Part shown: positions 1 through 8,677 of the stretch, piece after piece | How the letters are laid out: every line of letters starts with the position of its first letter | Position numbering within the stretch: the first letter of the stretch is position 1 | Origin: Thermoplasmatota archaeon | GTDB taxonomy: Archaea > Thermoplasmatota > E2 > DHVEG-1 | Direction of reading: 5' to 3' | Assembly: GCA_025457885.1 (NCBI GenBank) | Contig: JALOTN010000002.1 | Span: 1 to 64,000, forward strand | Length of the DNA stretch: 64,000 nt | Made by a program: the position numbers and the translations under genes | Notes under the pieces: model-generated | Database searches by the model: none | What the model was told of the DNA's origin: nothing | Seen by the model: the letters and a program-made list of their open reading frames with translations, nothing else

Positions 1-1
1 G

Positions 2-3000
2 ACCCATGTCGTCACCAACACAATCACATCATATCATATATTAACAGTTTCTTTGCCAAAAACAGCCCCTGCTGGATATTATGATCTCTCGGTTTATCTC
101 TATAATTCAACCGGTGAAATTGATAATATTCTCGATAATAGTTATGATCAGGGTATTTACGCAGATGACTCTTACTATGTAAATAATATTCTCCTATCAC
201 CCTCCAATGATGCTCCCACGCAACCAACTACACCAAACGGACCAACAGATATCGACCCTTGGCTCCTTCATTTCTATTCAACTAGTTCAACGGATTTAAA
301 CGATGATCGTATTCGGTATCAATGGCAATGGACAGAAGGGAATAATGACAATTGGCAGTTAGTATCATGGTTGTCAGGAGCGACTGCTTGGGGGGCACAC
401 TCATGGCTTGGAGAAACTGGAAATATTCAAATCCGTGTGAGAGCACGGGATATCTGGAGTCACCCGGATTTTTGTAGCCTCTGGTCTGATCCGCTCTCCG
501 TCGGGATAGTAGAGGGTTGTTGGTTTAATGCGCCAACAGAGTCCCTCTGTGGAGAACCAGTTCAATTCACAGGGTACACTGCAGGAGGTACAGAGCCGTA
601 TACCTGGGAATGGAAATTTTCATCATCTCTCGGTTATGAAGAAAACAGCTCTATAACAAACCATACCTACAATGAGCCAGATTCCAACCCTGTTTCACTT
701 AAAGTAACTGATAACGAAAGAGCGGTCATGTATTACAATACGACAATTGAGATAAAGGACGTAATCTCAGATTATATATCAAATCAAACCTGTGTGAGAT
801 CTAATTCGGTGATATTATTTAATGATACTTCAATGGTATATCAGGATTATTATATCAAAAACTGGACATGGGACTTCGATGATGGAAATATCTCTTATGA
901 TCGTAATGTGACCCATGTGTATCAAAATGATGGTGAATACAATGTCACACTCACTGTTGTGGATAATGAAAATCATACAGACGTGTCTTATCAGATTATC
1001 CATGTTGATTCCACGCCACCGATGGTCCTTGCGGTTCGCAATGCGAAGAATACAGTGGCGCAGGGATTCAACATGACCATTAACGCTGAGTTTTTTGATA
1101 ATCAAAGTGACATCGACTCCATCAAAGTGAACATCTCATACCCGGATAACACGACAGGGAATTATTCAATGAATTTCACAGAGGCAGGGATCTACTCATT
1201 CATCTATGAATTCAAAGATACAGAACAGATGGGACAATACAATTACACGATCTGGGTTACAGATCATGCAGGTAACATGAACAACACTAACGGTTTTTCT
1301 TTTATGGTCGTCCCCCAACCACTCGTCAGTTTTGATACACCACCAACACCACCAAATCAGATCATCTGCAATCATAACTGGGTCTTGGTGAACGCGACAG
1401 TTCAAGATACTGAGAACACATCAGCATTCATCGACTGGAACCGCAGCCTTAAAGGATACTGGCCTATGGAATCCTACAACGACACCGGTGTAAACGATAA
1501 CTCTACCTACGAGAACTTCGGGATATTCCAAAACGGGATGGATACCAGTAATATCGTACCAGGGAAATACGGGGATGGGCTGGAGTTTGACGGCTCCGAT
1601 GATTACCTCGATCTTGGCACCAGTGACAGTCTGGATCTTGGCACTGGTGATTTCACGTTCATGGTCTGGGAGAAAAGCCATACCACCTTGTATGCGAAGA
1701 AAGCGATGATCCTGACTAATAATCCTGCAGCAGAAAGTTGGAAGGGTTACGGGTTCGGTGTCATGAACAACCCGTATCTTATTGTCTCACAATCTGCGGG
1801 TAGCAACGTAACATTACAGGGGACGACCGATGTCACGGATAATACCTGGCATCATATCGCATATGTACGGCATCAGGGAACCTGCTCTATTTATGTGGAT
1901 GGGGCGTCTGATGCAACAAGTGGATTAATGTCCGTGAACAACATCACGAATGCACAATCCACCATGATCGCCTATGACGGACACTATTCAAGCTGGTGCT
2001 ATTTTGATGGCGTTCTTGATGAACCGCAACTTTACAACCGCGCCTTATCCCGTGAGGAGATCAACGCCTCCTACAACAACGGAATCTACCTGTTATCTCA
2101 TAATTTCACCGATCTCTCAGATGGAACCTATACATATTCTGCGCATGCGATCGACACCACCGGAAACCAGAGCTCGACCGAAACAAGACAAATTCTCATT
2201 GACACCACACCCCCAACGAAAACAGATGTCCCTGCTTCGCCGCATACCGTCGGATTTGGGTATGACGTGACGATTAGCGCGGATGTCGTTGATGACGACA
2301 GCGGCATCGATTATGTGACCGTTGAGATCGTGCCACCGGGTGGGGGGAATTCCAGTAATTATTCGATGACCCTGGTCTCGAATGATACGTATCACTATGT
2401 GTTCAATGACACGTGGCGCGCAGGACAGTACAATTACACGGTCTGGGTGGTGGACAACGCGAATAACAGCAACAGCAGCGATGGTCATCATTTCCATGTT
2501 TCCGCAGATGCAACCATCAGCATCGCCACACTCCAAGACAGTTACAGCGGAAATCAATACATCAACATCACCGATCCACCAAACCCACCAGAGAACTATA
2601 CCATAATCGACCGAGGAATCACCTGGGATAAATACTACGATGCAACCACAGGACAGAACATTCTTGAGGTATCCTCTGGACCTATAAACTACCAAGAAGA
2701 CGAAACATGGATATCAATCAACAATACCATTAGTCAACTCACAGAAAACCATCCTGCATATGTCTATGGATACCGCAGTGGAAACAACCGTGGATTATAC
2801 GGAGCATATTTCAAATCAAATGCACAACAGGAATGGCCAATCGCATTTACCTACAACAAGTCAAATGATCCTACTATATTTGCAATCAGAACCAAACTGG
2901 TTGGAGTTGGATACGTCGATCCGCAGAGCGACTGGACATACCAATATCTCCAGAACGTTCAAAACAGTCAGGGACAAACCAATAACTATTCGATCACCTA

Positions 3001-3805
3001 CCTAGGTGTGTTCACCGGCACAGATGTCACCTGGAGTTACGGAAACACTGGATTGAAAGAAGAGATCACCCTAAGCAATGCAACAAAGACGGTGTTACAG
3101 AACCATCCACCATCGCAATACGGTTTGAATGATACCAGTTCATATCTAGTGTTCATCACCAAACTAGATTACCAGAACCTCAACCTCTACAATGATTCAG
3201 GGTTGCTGGATGGGAACGTTACGGTATCCAATGCTGGGATTGACTTAAAGGATGCCTTCGGACAGTTCAAATGTGCCCTTCCACTCGGAGAAGCGTATGA
3301 ATTAAACAATGAATCTGTACGTCAAAAACTAACATATCGAATTATACATCTCAATGGTGCCACCTATCTGCTCTCAGGATTAAAGGTCTCTGATCTGAAT
3401 GCGATGACATTCCCTGTGGTGGTTGATCCGACGCTGACGGTGTATTCAGTCACCAATGATGGATATATCTACAACTCCAATCCGGTCTATACAACGGCAC
3501 AATCCGCCTCATCAGGGACCGTGGACAGTTCCAGCATCTACATTACGATAGGACAGAAAAAATTAGCTCTTGGACCTACGTATTATATCTATCGAGGCTT
3601 TGTTCTTTTTAACACATCGGCTTTACCATCCAATGCGTACCTGGATAATGCGACACTTTCCATCTACAAGAAGACAAGAAGGATGATTATTCAACCACGG
3701 ATTTCGACATCACCATCCAGAATGGGCAACCAACCTATCCGCATAGTCCGCTGCAGTCCACCGATTATAATAAAAACTATTACTCGGGAAATGGTGGTAC
3801 ATTAG
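2..3805 (+). CDS. Giant secreted PKD/Ig/LamG surface protein, 5'-partial and frameshifted near its 3' end
   Basis: The reading frame is open from the left window edge, so the N-terminus lies outside. Order seen: beta-rich N-terminal part, two PKD-like domains (the second, around residues 255-340, carries WDFDDGN and YNVTLTV), an Ig-like domain, a LamG/concanavalin-like domain (about residues 480-700, starting KGYWPMES, with NTWHHIAYV and YVDG), a second Ig-like domain closely resembling the first (both contain GQYNYT.WV.D), then a long region ending in the first half of a DNRLRE-type carbohydrate-binding fold (FVLFNTSALPSNAYLDNATL). N-x-S/T sequons are dense, as in archaeal exported glycoproteins. 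The last roughly 45 residues are nonsense: after about 3670 the coding sense continues in another frame (next entry). Probably an adhesin or polymer-binding surface protein; the substrate is unknown. Confidence 0.85.
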   Translation, partial: THVVTNTITSYHILTVSLPKTAPAGYYDLSVYLYNSTGEIDNILDNSYDQGIYADDSYYVNNILLSPSNDAPTQPTTPNGPTDIDPWLLHFYSTSSTDLNDDRIRYQWQWTEGNNDNWQLVSWLSGATAWGAHSWLGETGNIQIRVRARDIWSHPDFCSLWSDPLSVGIVEGCWFNAPTESLCGEPVQFTGYTAGGTEPYTWEWKFSSSLGYEENSSITNHTYNEPDSNPVSLKVTDNERAVMYYNTTIEIKDVISDYISNQTCVRSNSVILFNDTSMVYQDYYIKNWTWDFDDGNISYDRNVTHVYQNDGEYNVTLTVVDNENHTDVSYQIIHVDSTPPMVLAVRNAKNTVAQGFNMTINAEFFDNQSDIDSIKVNISYPDNTTGNYSMNFTEAGIYSFIYEFKDTEQMGQYNYTIWVTDHAGNMNNTNGFSFMVVPQPLVSFDTPPTPPNQIICNHNWVLVNATVQDTENTSAFIDWNRSLKGYWPMESYNDTGVNDNSTYENFGIFQNGMDTSNIVPGKYGDGLEFDGSDDYLDLGTSDSLDLGTGDFTFMVWEKSHTTLYAKKAMILTNNPAAESWKGYGFGVMNNPYLIVSQSAGSNVTLQGTTDVTDNTWHHIAYVRHQGTCSIYVDGASDATSGLMSVNNITNAQSTMIAYDGHYSSWCYFDGVLDEPQLYNRALSREEINASYNNGIYLLSHNFTDLSDGTYTYSAHAIDTTGNQSSTETRQILIDTTPPTKTDVPASPHTVGFGYDVTISADVVDDDSGIDYVTVEIVPPGGGNSSNYSMTLVSNDTYHYVFNDTWRAGQYNYTVWVVDNANNSNSSDGHHFHVSADATISIATLQDSYSGNQYINITDPPNPPENYTIIDRGITWDKYYDATTGQNILEVSSGPINYQEDETWISINNTISQLTENHPAYVYGYRSGNNRGLYGAYFKSNAQQEWPIAFTYNKSNDPTIFAIRTKLVGVGYVDPQSDWTYQYLQNVQNSQGQTNNYSITYLGVFTGTDVTWSYGNTGLKEEITLSNATKTVLQNHPPSQYGLNDTSSYLVFITKLDYQNLNLYNDSGLLDGNVTVSNAGIDLKDAFGQFKCALPLGEAYELNNESVRQKLTYRIIHLNGATYLLSGLKVSDLNAMTFPVVVDPTLTVYSVTNDGYIYNSNPVYTTAQSASSGTVDSSSIYITIGQKKLALGPTYYIYRGFVLFNTSALPSNAYLDNATLSIYKKTRRMIIQPRISTSPSRMGNQPIRIVRCSPPIIIKTITREMVVH

Positions 3806-3843
3806 ATACCTCTCGTTTCACAAGTGGATATAATACTATATCA

Positions 3844-4323
3844 TTGAACAACCTGAGTTGGATTAACACGACAGGGATCACCAAACTCTGTCTGCGGAGC
3901 AGCAGGGATATCAGTGGAACCGCACCAACTGGAAATGAATACGTCAACGTGTATTCCAATGAATTCCTCGGGATGAATCCACCAAGGTTGGTGATCAACT
4001 ATCGAAATCAATCCAAGATTAAGAACACTGGATCAACGGACATCAAGGGATACCTGTCAATCCAGGTGCAGTTCTACAATTCAACACAAGGGAAATGGCT
4101 TGTGGATAACGACACCATCAATGAAACCACGACACGAACCATTACTAGCGCTAGCCAGATTGCTCTCGACGTCATCTTCAATGGGCACGTCCGAGCATCG
4201 GATCTGACCCATGGAACAGGAACGTATCGAGTGTACGCTGCGTTCAGTGATCCTGAGGGGAACATCCTGCGGACAGATGATGATGTGGATCTTGAGGCTT
4301 GGTGGCAGTTCAGCAAAACCTAG
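3844..4323 (+). CDS. C-terminal part of the same surface protein, displaced by a frameshift
   Basis: This frame is the natural continuation of the preceding protein. Read upward, it stays open and sensible back to about 3670 (DDYSTTDFDITIQNG), where it abuts the sense part of the other frame. Together the halves form one DNRLRE-type domain that closes with YVNVYSNEF and PPRLVINYR. The rest is a beta-rich tail ending AWWQFSKT with no C-terminal membrane anchor. The apparent TTG start at 3844 is probably not used. There is no ribosome binding site, and the gene is best read as one coding region with a one-base frame change in the A/G-rich run around 3668-3683. The cause could be mutation, assembly error or programmed shift. 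Confidence 0.75.
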   Translation: MNNLSWINTTGITKLCLRSSRDISGTAPTGNEYVNVYSNEFLGMNPPRLVINYRNQSKIKNTGSTDIKGYLSIQVQFYNSTQGKWLVDNDTINETTTRTITSASQIALDVIFNGHVRASDLTHGTGTYRVYAAFSDPEGNILRTDDDVDLEAWWQFSKT

Positions 4324-4411
4324 ATGAGACAATAGGATCTCGACATTCAAGGATTAGAAAATCAGGGTGATTGAGATATACTCCTGATTTTCCATTTATT
4401 TTTTTGGTGTG

Positions 4412-4846
4412 TTATTTTTCGAATATACTATATCGGGTGAACTCTGGGTATCGATGGTACACATAAAGGAGGAGTTCGGTTGGTGTGTAATGTCCAAAAC
4501 GTTGTGTGTATTCGATGAGTGTTTTTCGTTCTTTCAGGGTGAGTTGTTTTTCGATGATGTCTTGTGCGATTTTTTTTCCTTTTGTAGTCAGTTGATATTG
4601 GTAGCCGATGGCAGTGCCTTTTGCTCGTTGGGTGTGTTCTTCGATGATGTGTTCGTTGTGGAGGGTGGTCATGGTTGCGTTGATCTGGATGCTGAACGGC
4701 CCGTATTTATATCCAGTGAACGTAAAGAGACTGTTCTTATAAGCCTCGGTGTTGAGGAGGAAGAGGAGTTTCTGCAGGTAGGTCCGGCCCCATACTTTTT
4801 CAAGGAGGTAAATGACGGAGATAAGGATCTGTGTTCCTTTATCGAT
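4412..4846 (-). CDS. Panacea/YwgA-like (DUF4065-type) small protein with apparent ATC start
   Basis: About 144 residues. The pattern LQKLLFLLNTEAY, then YKYGPFS, then YQLTTKGKKIA resembles Panacea/SocA and YwgA-type proteins, which are often antitoxins or partners of regulators (family inference, not certain). The conserved N-terminal half lies upstream of the first ATG at 4672. Reading back, the frame meets a TGA at 4853-4855 that is part of the strong ribosome binding site GGAGGTGA, and the only start-like codon between is ATC at 4844-4846, six bases after GGTGA. The start overlaps the end of the upstream regulator by 8 bases, so the two are probably translationally coupled. Either ATC is used, or an ATG has mutated or been misread. 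Confidence 0.6.
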   Translation of the reverse strand: MDKGTQILISVIYLLEKVWGRTYLQKLLFLLNTEAYKNSLFTFTGYKYGPFSIQINATMTTLHNEHIIEEHTQRAKGTAIGYQYQLTTKGKKIAQDIIEKQLTLKERKTLIEYTQRFGHYTPTELLLYVYHRYPEFTRYSIFEK

Positions 4847-5528
4847 GGTGTTTCACCTCCTTTTCATAGTAATAATCGTATTTCTCCGGGTCATGGAGGA
4901 GGGAGCCGAATACTCTGAGGTTTCCTTCTTTATCGATCCGTTTGGTCAGTTCAATGATGCCTTTGGTTTCTTGTGTTTCTGTGGCGAAGAGGATGACATT
5001 GGTGTTCCCACTGATGATTTTCCCTAAGGGTTTAAAGGAGGAAAAGAACGTGGTTAATCGTTCATCCTCTTGATGGATGATGTATAGATGGCATTGTTTC
5101 TGATGGAGGATGTGTGATTCTGTGTGTATTTCGCTTTCTGATTTGAGGATCCGGGAGAGTATTTTTGGGTCTTTGTCATCGTAATCCGCGGTCTCATAGG
5201 ATTCCACGAGGAGTGCGATTTCTCCTTCGAGTTTAGCATGGTCTCCTTTGAGTTGTTCCAGGAGGGTCTTGGGGTGTATCGCCTTGTAATGTTGGGCGTT
5301 TGTTTCGTTATCGATGGGGAAGATGAGGTGTTCTTGGGTGAATGTCTCGACGATCTTGTAGGCGTTTGATCGGCAGATGTTGGTCCCAAGTTCGGAAAAG
5401 ATGGTTATCACATCTTTGACACTGACTGATTTCTTGCTGCATATTCTGATGAAGACTTCTGCTTCTTGTTTTGTGAGACCCTTGAGGCCTTGGAGGAGTG
5501 TGATGATGGTCGGGAGGTTCTCTTTCAC
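4839..5528 (-). CDS. TrmB-like winged-helix transcriptional regulator
   Basis: A 229-residue protein. The N-terminal winged helix (LTKQEAEVFIRI, then SRSNAYKIVE-type recognition helix, here CRSNAYKIVETF) matches the TrmB/sugar-specific regulator pattern. It is followed by a helical linker and an alpha/beta C-terminal half (NVILFATETQETKGIIEL) that may sense a ligand. It starts at GTG 5528 with GGTAGGA just upstream. It overlaps the downstream Panacea-like gene by 8 bases, so regulator and partner form a two-gene unit. The effector and targets cannot be told from sequence. Confidence 0.7.
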   Translation of the reverse strand: MKENLPTIITLLQGLKGLTKQEAEVFIRICSKKSVSVKDVITIFSELGTNICRSNAYKIVETFTQEHLIFPIDNETNAQHYKAIHPKTLLEQLKGDHAKLEGEIALLVESYETADYDDKDPKILSRILKSESEIHTESHILHQKQCHLYIIHQEDERLTTFFSSFKPLGKIISGNTNVILFATETQETKGIIELTKRIDKEGNLRVFGSLLHDPEKYDYYYEKEVKHHR

Positions 5529-5700
5529 GGGTATCCTACCAGTATCTCATGGTTCATTAATTTTTGTTTTCCTGTATAGACTACAGTTTCTGTGGTAGAC
5601 TACGTTTTCTGCCTGAGAATCTGTTTTCTTTTTTCATTTCACTCGATTACTTATCGCCATCATCGTTATTGAAAAATTGTAAATAATGGAGGTCTGAAAA

Positions 5701-7068
5701 ATGAACCAAAAAGTTATGTTGGGCAGTATTTTGTGTCTACTGCTGATGCTGGTGAGCACACAAACCGTGTTTCTGAACATCGTAAAATCCGACCCGCAAA
5801 TCCATCAAGGGGAAGCCTTCGTAGGGGATCTCTGGGTCAGTGAATTGAACGTCTCTTCAGTGTTGGAAGAGGTTGCTTTTGTTGGTATCGGTCATGCGAA
5901 TGCATCCGATGATTATGTGGCTTGGGAAACCGGTGAAGGCGATATTGTGGCGAATTGGACTGTACAGATCGAGGAACGATCACATCCGGATTACAATGTG
6001 ATGTTCAGTCTGATCGCATATAATATCGATGATAATAACTCAGAGATGGATACCGCGTATTGTGTCGAGGATTATGAGGCGAACACCGGATATAATGATA
6101 GCGGGTATCTTCGTCTCCATGTTGAGTTCGATAATGATTTTCTAAAAGTTAACACGGAGGCGACGTTGGTGTGTTATCTGAATGCCGCAGTGAAAATCAA
6201 TAATACTGAGGAAGCAGTGAATTTCACGACCTGGGGCCAGGATCGATGTATCATTGGTGTTGTTTTTGACTCGGGGTCATCGTTTGAGCCGTATTCTCAT
6301 TTCCGAGAAGAAGGGAATGATAATTTCCCGAATATCTGGTCCTGGTTACCTGGATGGAATGAGAGCAGCAGGTTTGATGATGAGCAGGATATGTTGGAGA
6401 ATCAGACGTTTTTCTATGTCAGTGGAAGTGAGCAGTCTGAAGAAGGTGATTGGCATCTTGGGGAATTTGATATAACAATGGGCCCTGGACTTCTTTATGA
6501 CGCTGATTTCAGTTATTATACTCAAAACTATCCTATACAATTTGATGACGGAGAACAAGTGGTTAATCCATACATATCATTGAACTATGATTATCATCAA
6601 GGCGCACCACAAAAATCAGTGAATAGATTTATCCTAATTCATGAAGGGATAGGATCATTAATTAATCGTACCAACGGAGGATCAGGTAGATATGCTCAAG
6701 ACTATATGGGTACAAGTTTTCTACTTCATGATTATGACGATCGGAACTCTGATGATTACATCATATTTGTCGGAAGGGCGTGGAGTAATGGTCTCTTACG
6801 ATCTTTGTCAAATCCTTTGTTATGTTCCGTTGAAATTGAAAGTGGAACAGGAGATCTACAATCATCAATGTACTCCAATGAAGGTTATTATTGGATGGAA
6901 AATTGTGGATACTTTAACACAACATACAGTCTTGATATAGATAGTTCGACAAATTTTGGGATAACAACCATCGATTGCGATATTTCAAATGTTCTACTTG
7001 ATAATGAACAATACGTCTATACCTATGCAGCTGATATAGGTGATACCCAGATAGCACTAACCTGTTGA
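5701..7068 (+). CDS. Secreted acidic protein of unknown function
   Basis: A 455-residue protein with an N-terminal signal/anchor segment (GSILCLLLMLVSTQTVFL) and a strongly acidic, aromatic-rich, sequon-rich exterior part without other membrane segments. The start is set by GGAGGT 10 bases before ATG. I recognise no domain. A Cys-containing YVAWETGEGD-to-NWTV stretch near residues 75-95 and a beta-rich composition suggest an all-beta exported fold. It stands alone between the TrmB-like regulator (divergent) and the insertion element. Confidence 0.75.
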   Translation: MNQKVMLGSILCLLLMLVSTQTVFLNIVKSDPQIHQGEAFVGDLWVSELNVSSVLEEVAFVGIGHANASDDYVAWETGEGDIVANWTVQIEERSHPDYNVMFSLIAYNIDDNNSEMDTAYCVEDYEANTGYNDSGYLRLHVEFDNDFLKVNTEATLVCYLNAAVKINNTEEAVNFTTWGQDRCIIGVVFDSGSSFEPYSHFREEGNDNFPNIWSWLPGWNESSRFDDEQDMLENQTFFYVSGSEQSEEGDWHLGEFDITMGPGLLYDADFSYYTQNYPIQFDDGEQVVNPYISLNYDYHQGAPQKSVNRFILIHEGIGSLINRTNGGSGRYAQDYMGTSFLLHDYDDRNSDDYIIFVGRAWSNGLLRSLSNPLLCSVEIESGTGDLQSSMYSNEGYYWMENCGYFNTTYSLDIDSSTNFGITTIDCDISNVLLDNEQYVYTYAADIGDTQIALTC

Positions 7069-7169
7069 CGAAAGAAAAAAAGATGATGTTATCATATACC
7101 ATCCACTCTCTTCTATGATAATTCTGTCATGGAAGAGCTTCTTTCTCTTTTTTTTTCTCATGACACAAT

Positions 7170-7184
7170 TTCATCGTGTTGCGA
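7170..7184. repeat. IS1111-type subterminal inverted repeat, 3' side of transposase
   Basis: ATTTCATCGTGTTGC is the inverse of the copy upstream of the transposase, with 14 of 15 bases paired and the inner 11 perfect. Confidence 0.7.
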
Positions 7185-7210
7185 TTCTTTTCCTACAGTA
7201 TCTTTTTTAA

Positions 7211-7370
7211 GATGGTGAGTATCGGTATGACGACACTCTTCTATTCGGGTACAGGTTCTTCGTCGAGGGAGAATTTGCCCATTATGGTGAGTCATTAGCT
7301 GCCCACTCTTTTTTTCAAAGGGTACAGTGATAGCCCATGAGAGGAAAGGGCAGCCGACATTCACCATCTT
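7211..7370 (-). ncRNA. Candidate bridge RNA of the IS1111-type element
   Basis: The non-coding stretch between the transposase stop and the subterminal repeat is closed by a perfect 10-base long-range inverted repeat, AAGATGGTGA (7211-7220) with TCACCATCTT (7361-7370). Inside are smaller hairpins, such as GCCC/GGGC, and a repeated CTGTACCC. Known for the family: IS110/IS1111 recombinases use a structured bridge RNA with target- and donor-binding loops. Inferred here from position and folding potential only; the loops were not matched to the element ends. Confidence 0.5.
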
Positions 7371-7386
7371 ATACATATGATAAGCC

Positions 7387-8406
7387 TCAGCAACTTCGTG
7401 GGTTGTATGGTTTCTTTGTCGTTAGCACCTTGTAGATGATGTCGGTCATGCTGGATGCGACAGCGACATGGGCGATGCCAGCGTTGTTCTTCTGTTTCTT
7501 TTTCTTCTGGTAGTATCTGCCTAGTTTGGTGTTTGTTCTTCCAGCAGCGTTCGCTGCTTGTATCAGTGCCCAGCGGAGATGTTTTCTGCTACTGGTCTTG
7601 GGTATATGGCCTTTGGATTTTTTATCAGCGGATTCTTGAAATGCTGGGACGACGCCAGCGTACCTGCGGAGTTTCCGGTTGGATGAAAAGCGGGTGATAG
7701 GGTGGATATGTGCGATGACGTAGCAGGAGAGGACTGGTCCGAATCCGGTGATACTTTGGATCAGTTGATATTCGTTTTTCCAGTGTTTCAGGGTGTAGCC
7801 GCTGATTTCTTGATCGAGATGTTCTGCTTGTTTCTCAAGGTAGATAAAGTGGTCGTATTCATAGCGTAACTCCAGGCTGACGTCGCCTGATCCAATGTAT
7901 TGGAGTAGTTGGTGTCTCCATTTTTTACTGAACGCCTCTTGATCTGGCATGATGATGCCGTTTCTGTCCAGGAATGCTTGTATTCGATTGTTGCATCGTG
8001 TTTTTTCTTCCATGAGGGTATGTCTTACTTGGAGAAGGCTTCGGAGGCGTTGGATCTTCTCATCGGGTATGTAGGAGCAAGGGAATGTGCCTAGTCGGAG
8101 CATTTCGGAGAGTCGTTGTGCATCCAGTTTGTCGTTCTTGGTGATGAGCTGGCGGAGTTGTATGGTGTTGGCGACTTTGATTTGGTATCCTTTTTTGAGG
8201 AAGTTCTGGTAGAGGGTGTAGTAGCTGGTGCAGGATTCTAGTCCTATGATCGCGGATGCCAGGTATGGTTTTAGTCGTGGTTCCAGTTCAGAATAGAGGG
8301 TAGCGGTCTCAGCCTCTGTTAGGATATTTCCTAACTGATTTCGTACGCAGTATGAGGTTTTTTGTTTATGGACATCTAGTCCGATAAAATATTTTGTGTT
8401 TTTCAT
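7387..8406 (-). CDS. IS110/IS1111 family DEDD transposase (recombinase)
   Basis: A 339-residue protein. The N-terminal RuvC-like DEDD domain shows D in FIGLDVHK, E in IGLES and D-x-x-D in NDKLDAQ. The C-terminal Transposase_20 domain shows SITGFGPVL, then RKLRRYAGVVP and the Ser-containing KTSSRKHLRWAL motif. The length is normal and the frame intact. The ATG at 8406 is chosen over the longer frame because AGGAG lies 8 bases upstream. It catalyses RNA-guided excision and insertion, with the adjacent non-coding stretch as likely guide. Confidence 0.93.
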   Translation of the reverse strand: MKNTKYFIGLDVHKQKTSYCVRNQLGNILTEAETATLYSELEPRLKPYLASAIIGLESCTSYYTLYQNFLKKGYQIKVANTIQLRQLITKNDKLDAQRLSEMLRLGTFPCSYIPDEKIQRLRSLLQVRHTLMEEKTRCNNRIQAFLDRNGIIMPDQEAFSKKWRHQLLQYIGSGDVSLELRYEYDHFIYLEKQAEHLDQEISGYTLKHWKNEYQLIQSITGFGPVLSCYVIAHIHPITRFSSNRKLRRYAGVVPAFQESADKKSKGHIPKTSSRKHLRWALIQAANAAGRTNTKLGRYYQKKKKQKNNAGIAHVAVASSMTDIIYKVLTTKKPYNPRSC

Positions 8407-8430
8407 GTTGCATCTCCTTTGTTTGGATAT

Positions 8431-8445
8431 GCAACACGATGTAAT
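8431..8445. repeat. IS1111-type subterminal inverted repeat, 5' side of transposase
   Basis: GCAACACGATGTAAT pairs with the copy at 7170-7184. It lies about 25 bases upstream of the transposase start codon. Confidence 0.7.
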
Positions 8446-8677
8446 CAAGAATTATCATGCCATCTTTTTTTTGTTTTTTTGTTTTAACTGCTGTTCTATG
8501 GTTTTTCCCAATCATTTTAAATACGAACAGATAGCCTTCGATGTTTTTAAATCCGTCCAGGGCTATTTTTGCTTTTATAAAACCTGCTTTAGTCCGCGAT
8601 TTGCTTCTCAATCAATACCTTCACAATCACCAACAAACAAAAATACATATCTAGGAGCAACTATTTCCAGCTGTCCC

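Larger units (their letters stand above)
7170..8445 (-). mobile_element. IS110 family, IS1111-group insertion element
   Basis: The element consists of one DEDD transposase gene, a short 5' flank (about 40 bases) and a long 3' non-coding flank (about 200 bases), bounded by a 15-base subterminal inverted repeat with one mismatch (7170-7184 and 8431-8445). IS110 proper lacks such repeats and carries its bridge RNA upstream; the IS1111 group has subterminal repeats and the RNA downstream, which fits this layout. The exact outer ends are not visible, because these elements make no fixed target duplication. It sits between a secreted-protein gene and a methyltransferase gene without breaking either. 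Confidence 0.75.

Noticed and set aside
2117-2695. 192-residue minus-strand frame
   Set aside because: It is a shadow of the LamG/Ig part of the surface protein.
4409-4918. 169-residue plus-strand frame
   Set aside because: It is antisense to the Panacea-like and TrmB-like genes, which have clear homology.
7158-7376. 72-residue minus-strand frame in the insertion element 3' flank
   Set aside because: It lies in the candidate bridge RNA, lacks a family or ribosome binding site, and the composition is not protein-like.
8396-8677. Open frame upstream of the methyltransferase that would add 94 residues
   Set aside because: It crosses the subterminal repeat of the insertion element and is low-complexity, so it is flank sequence and not protein.
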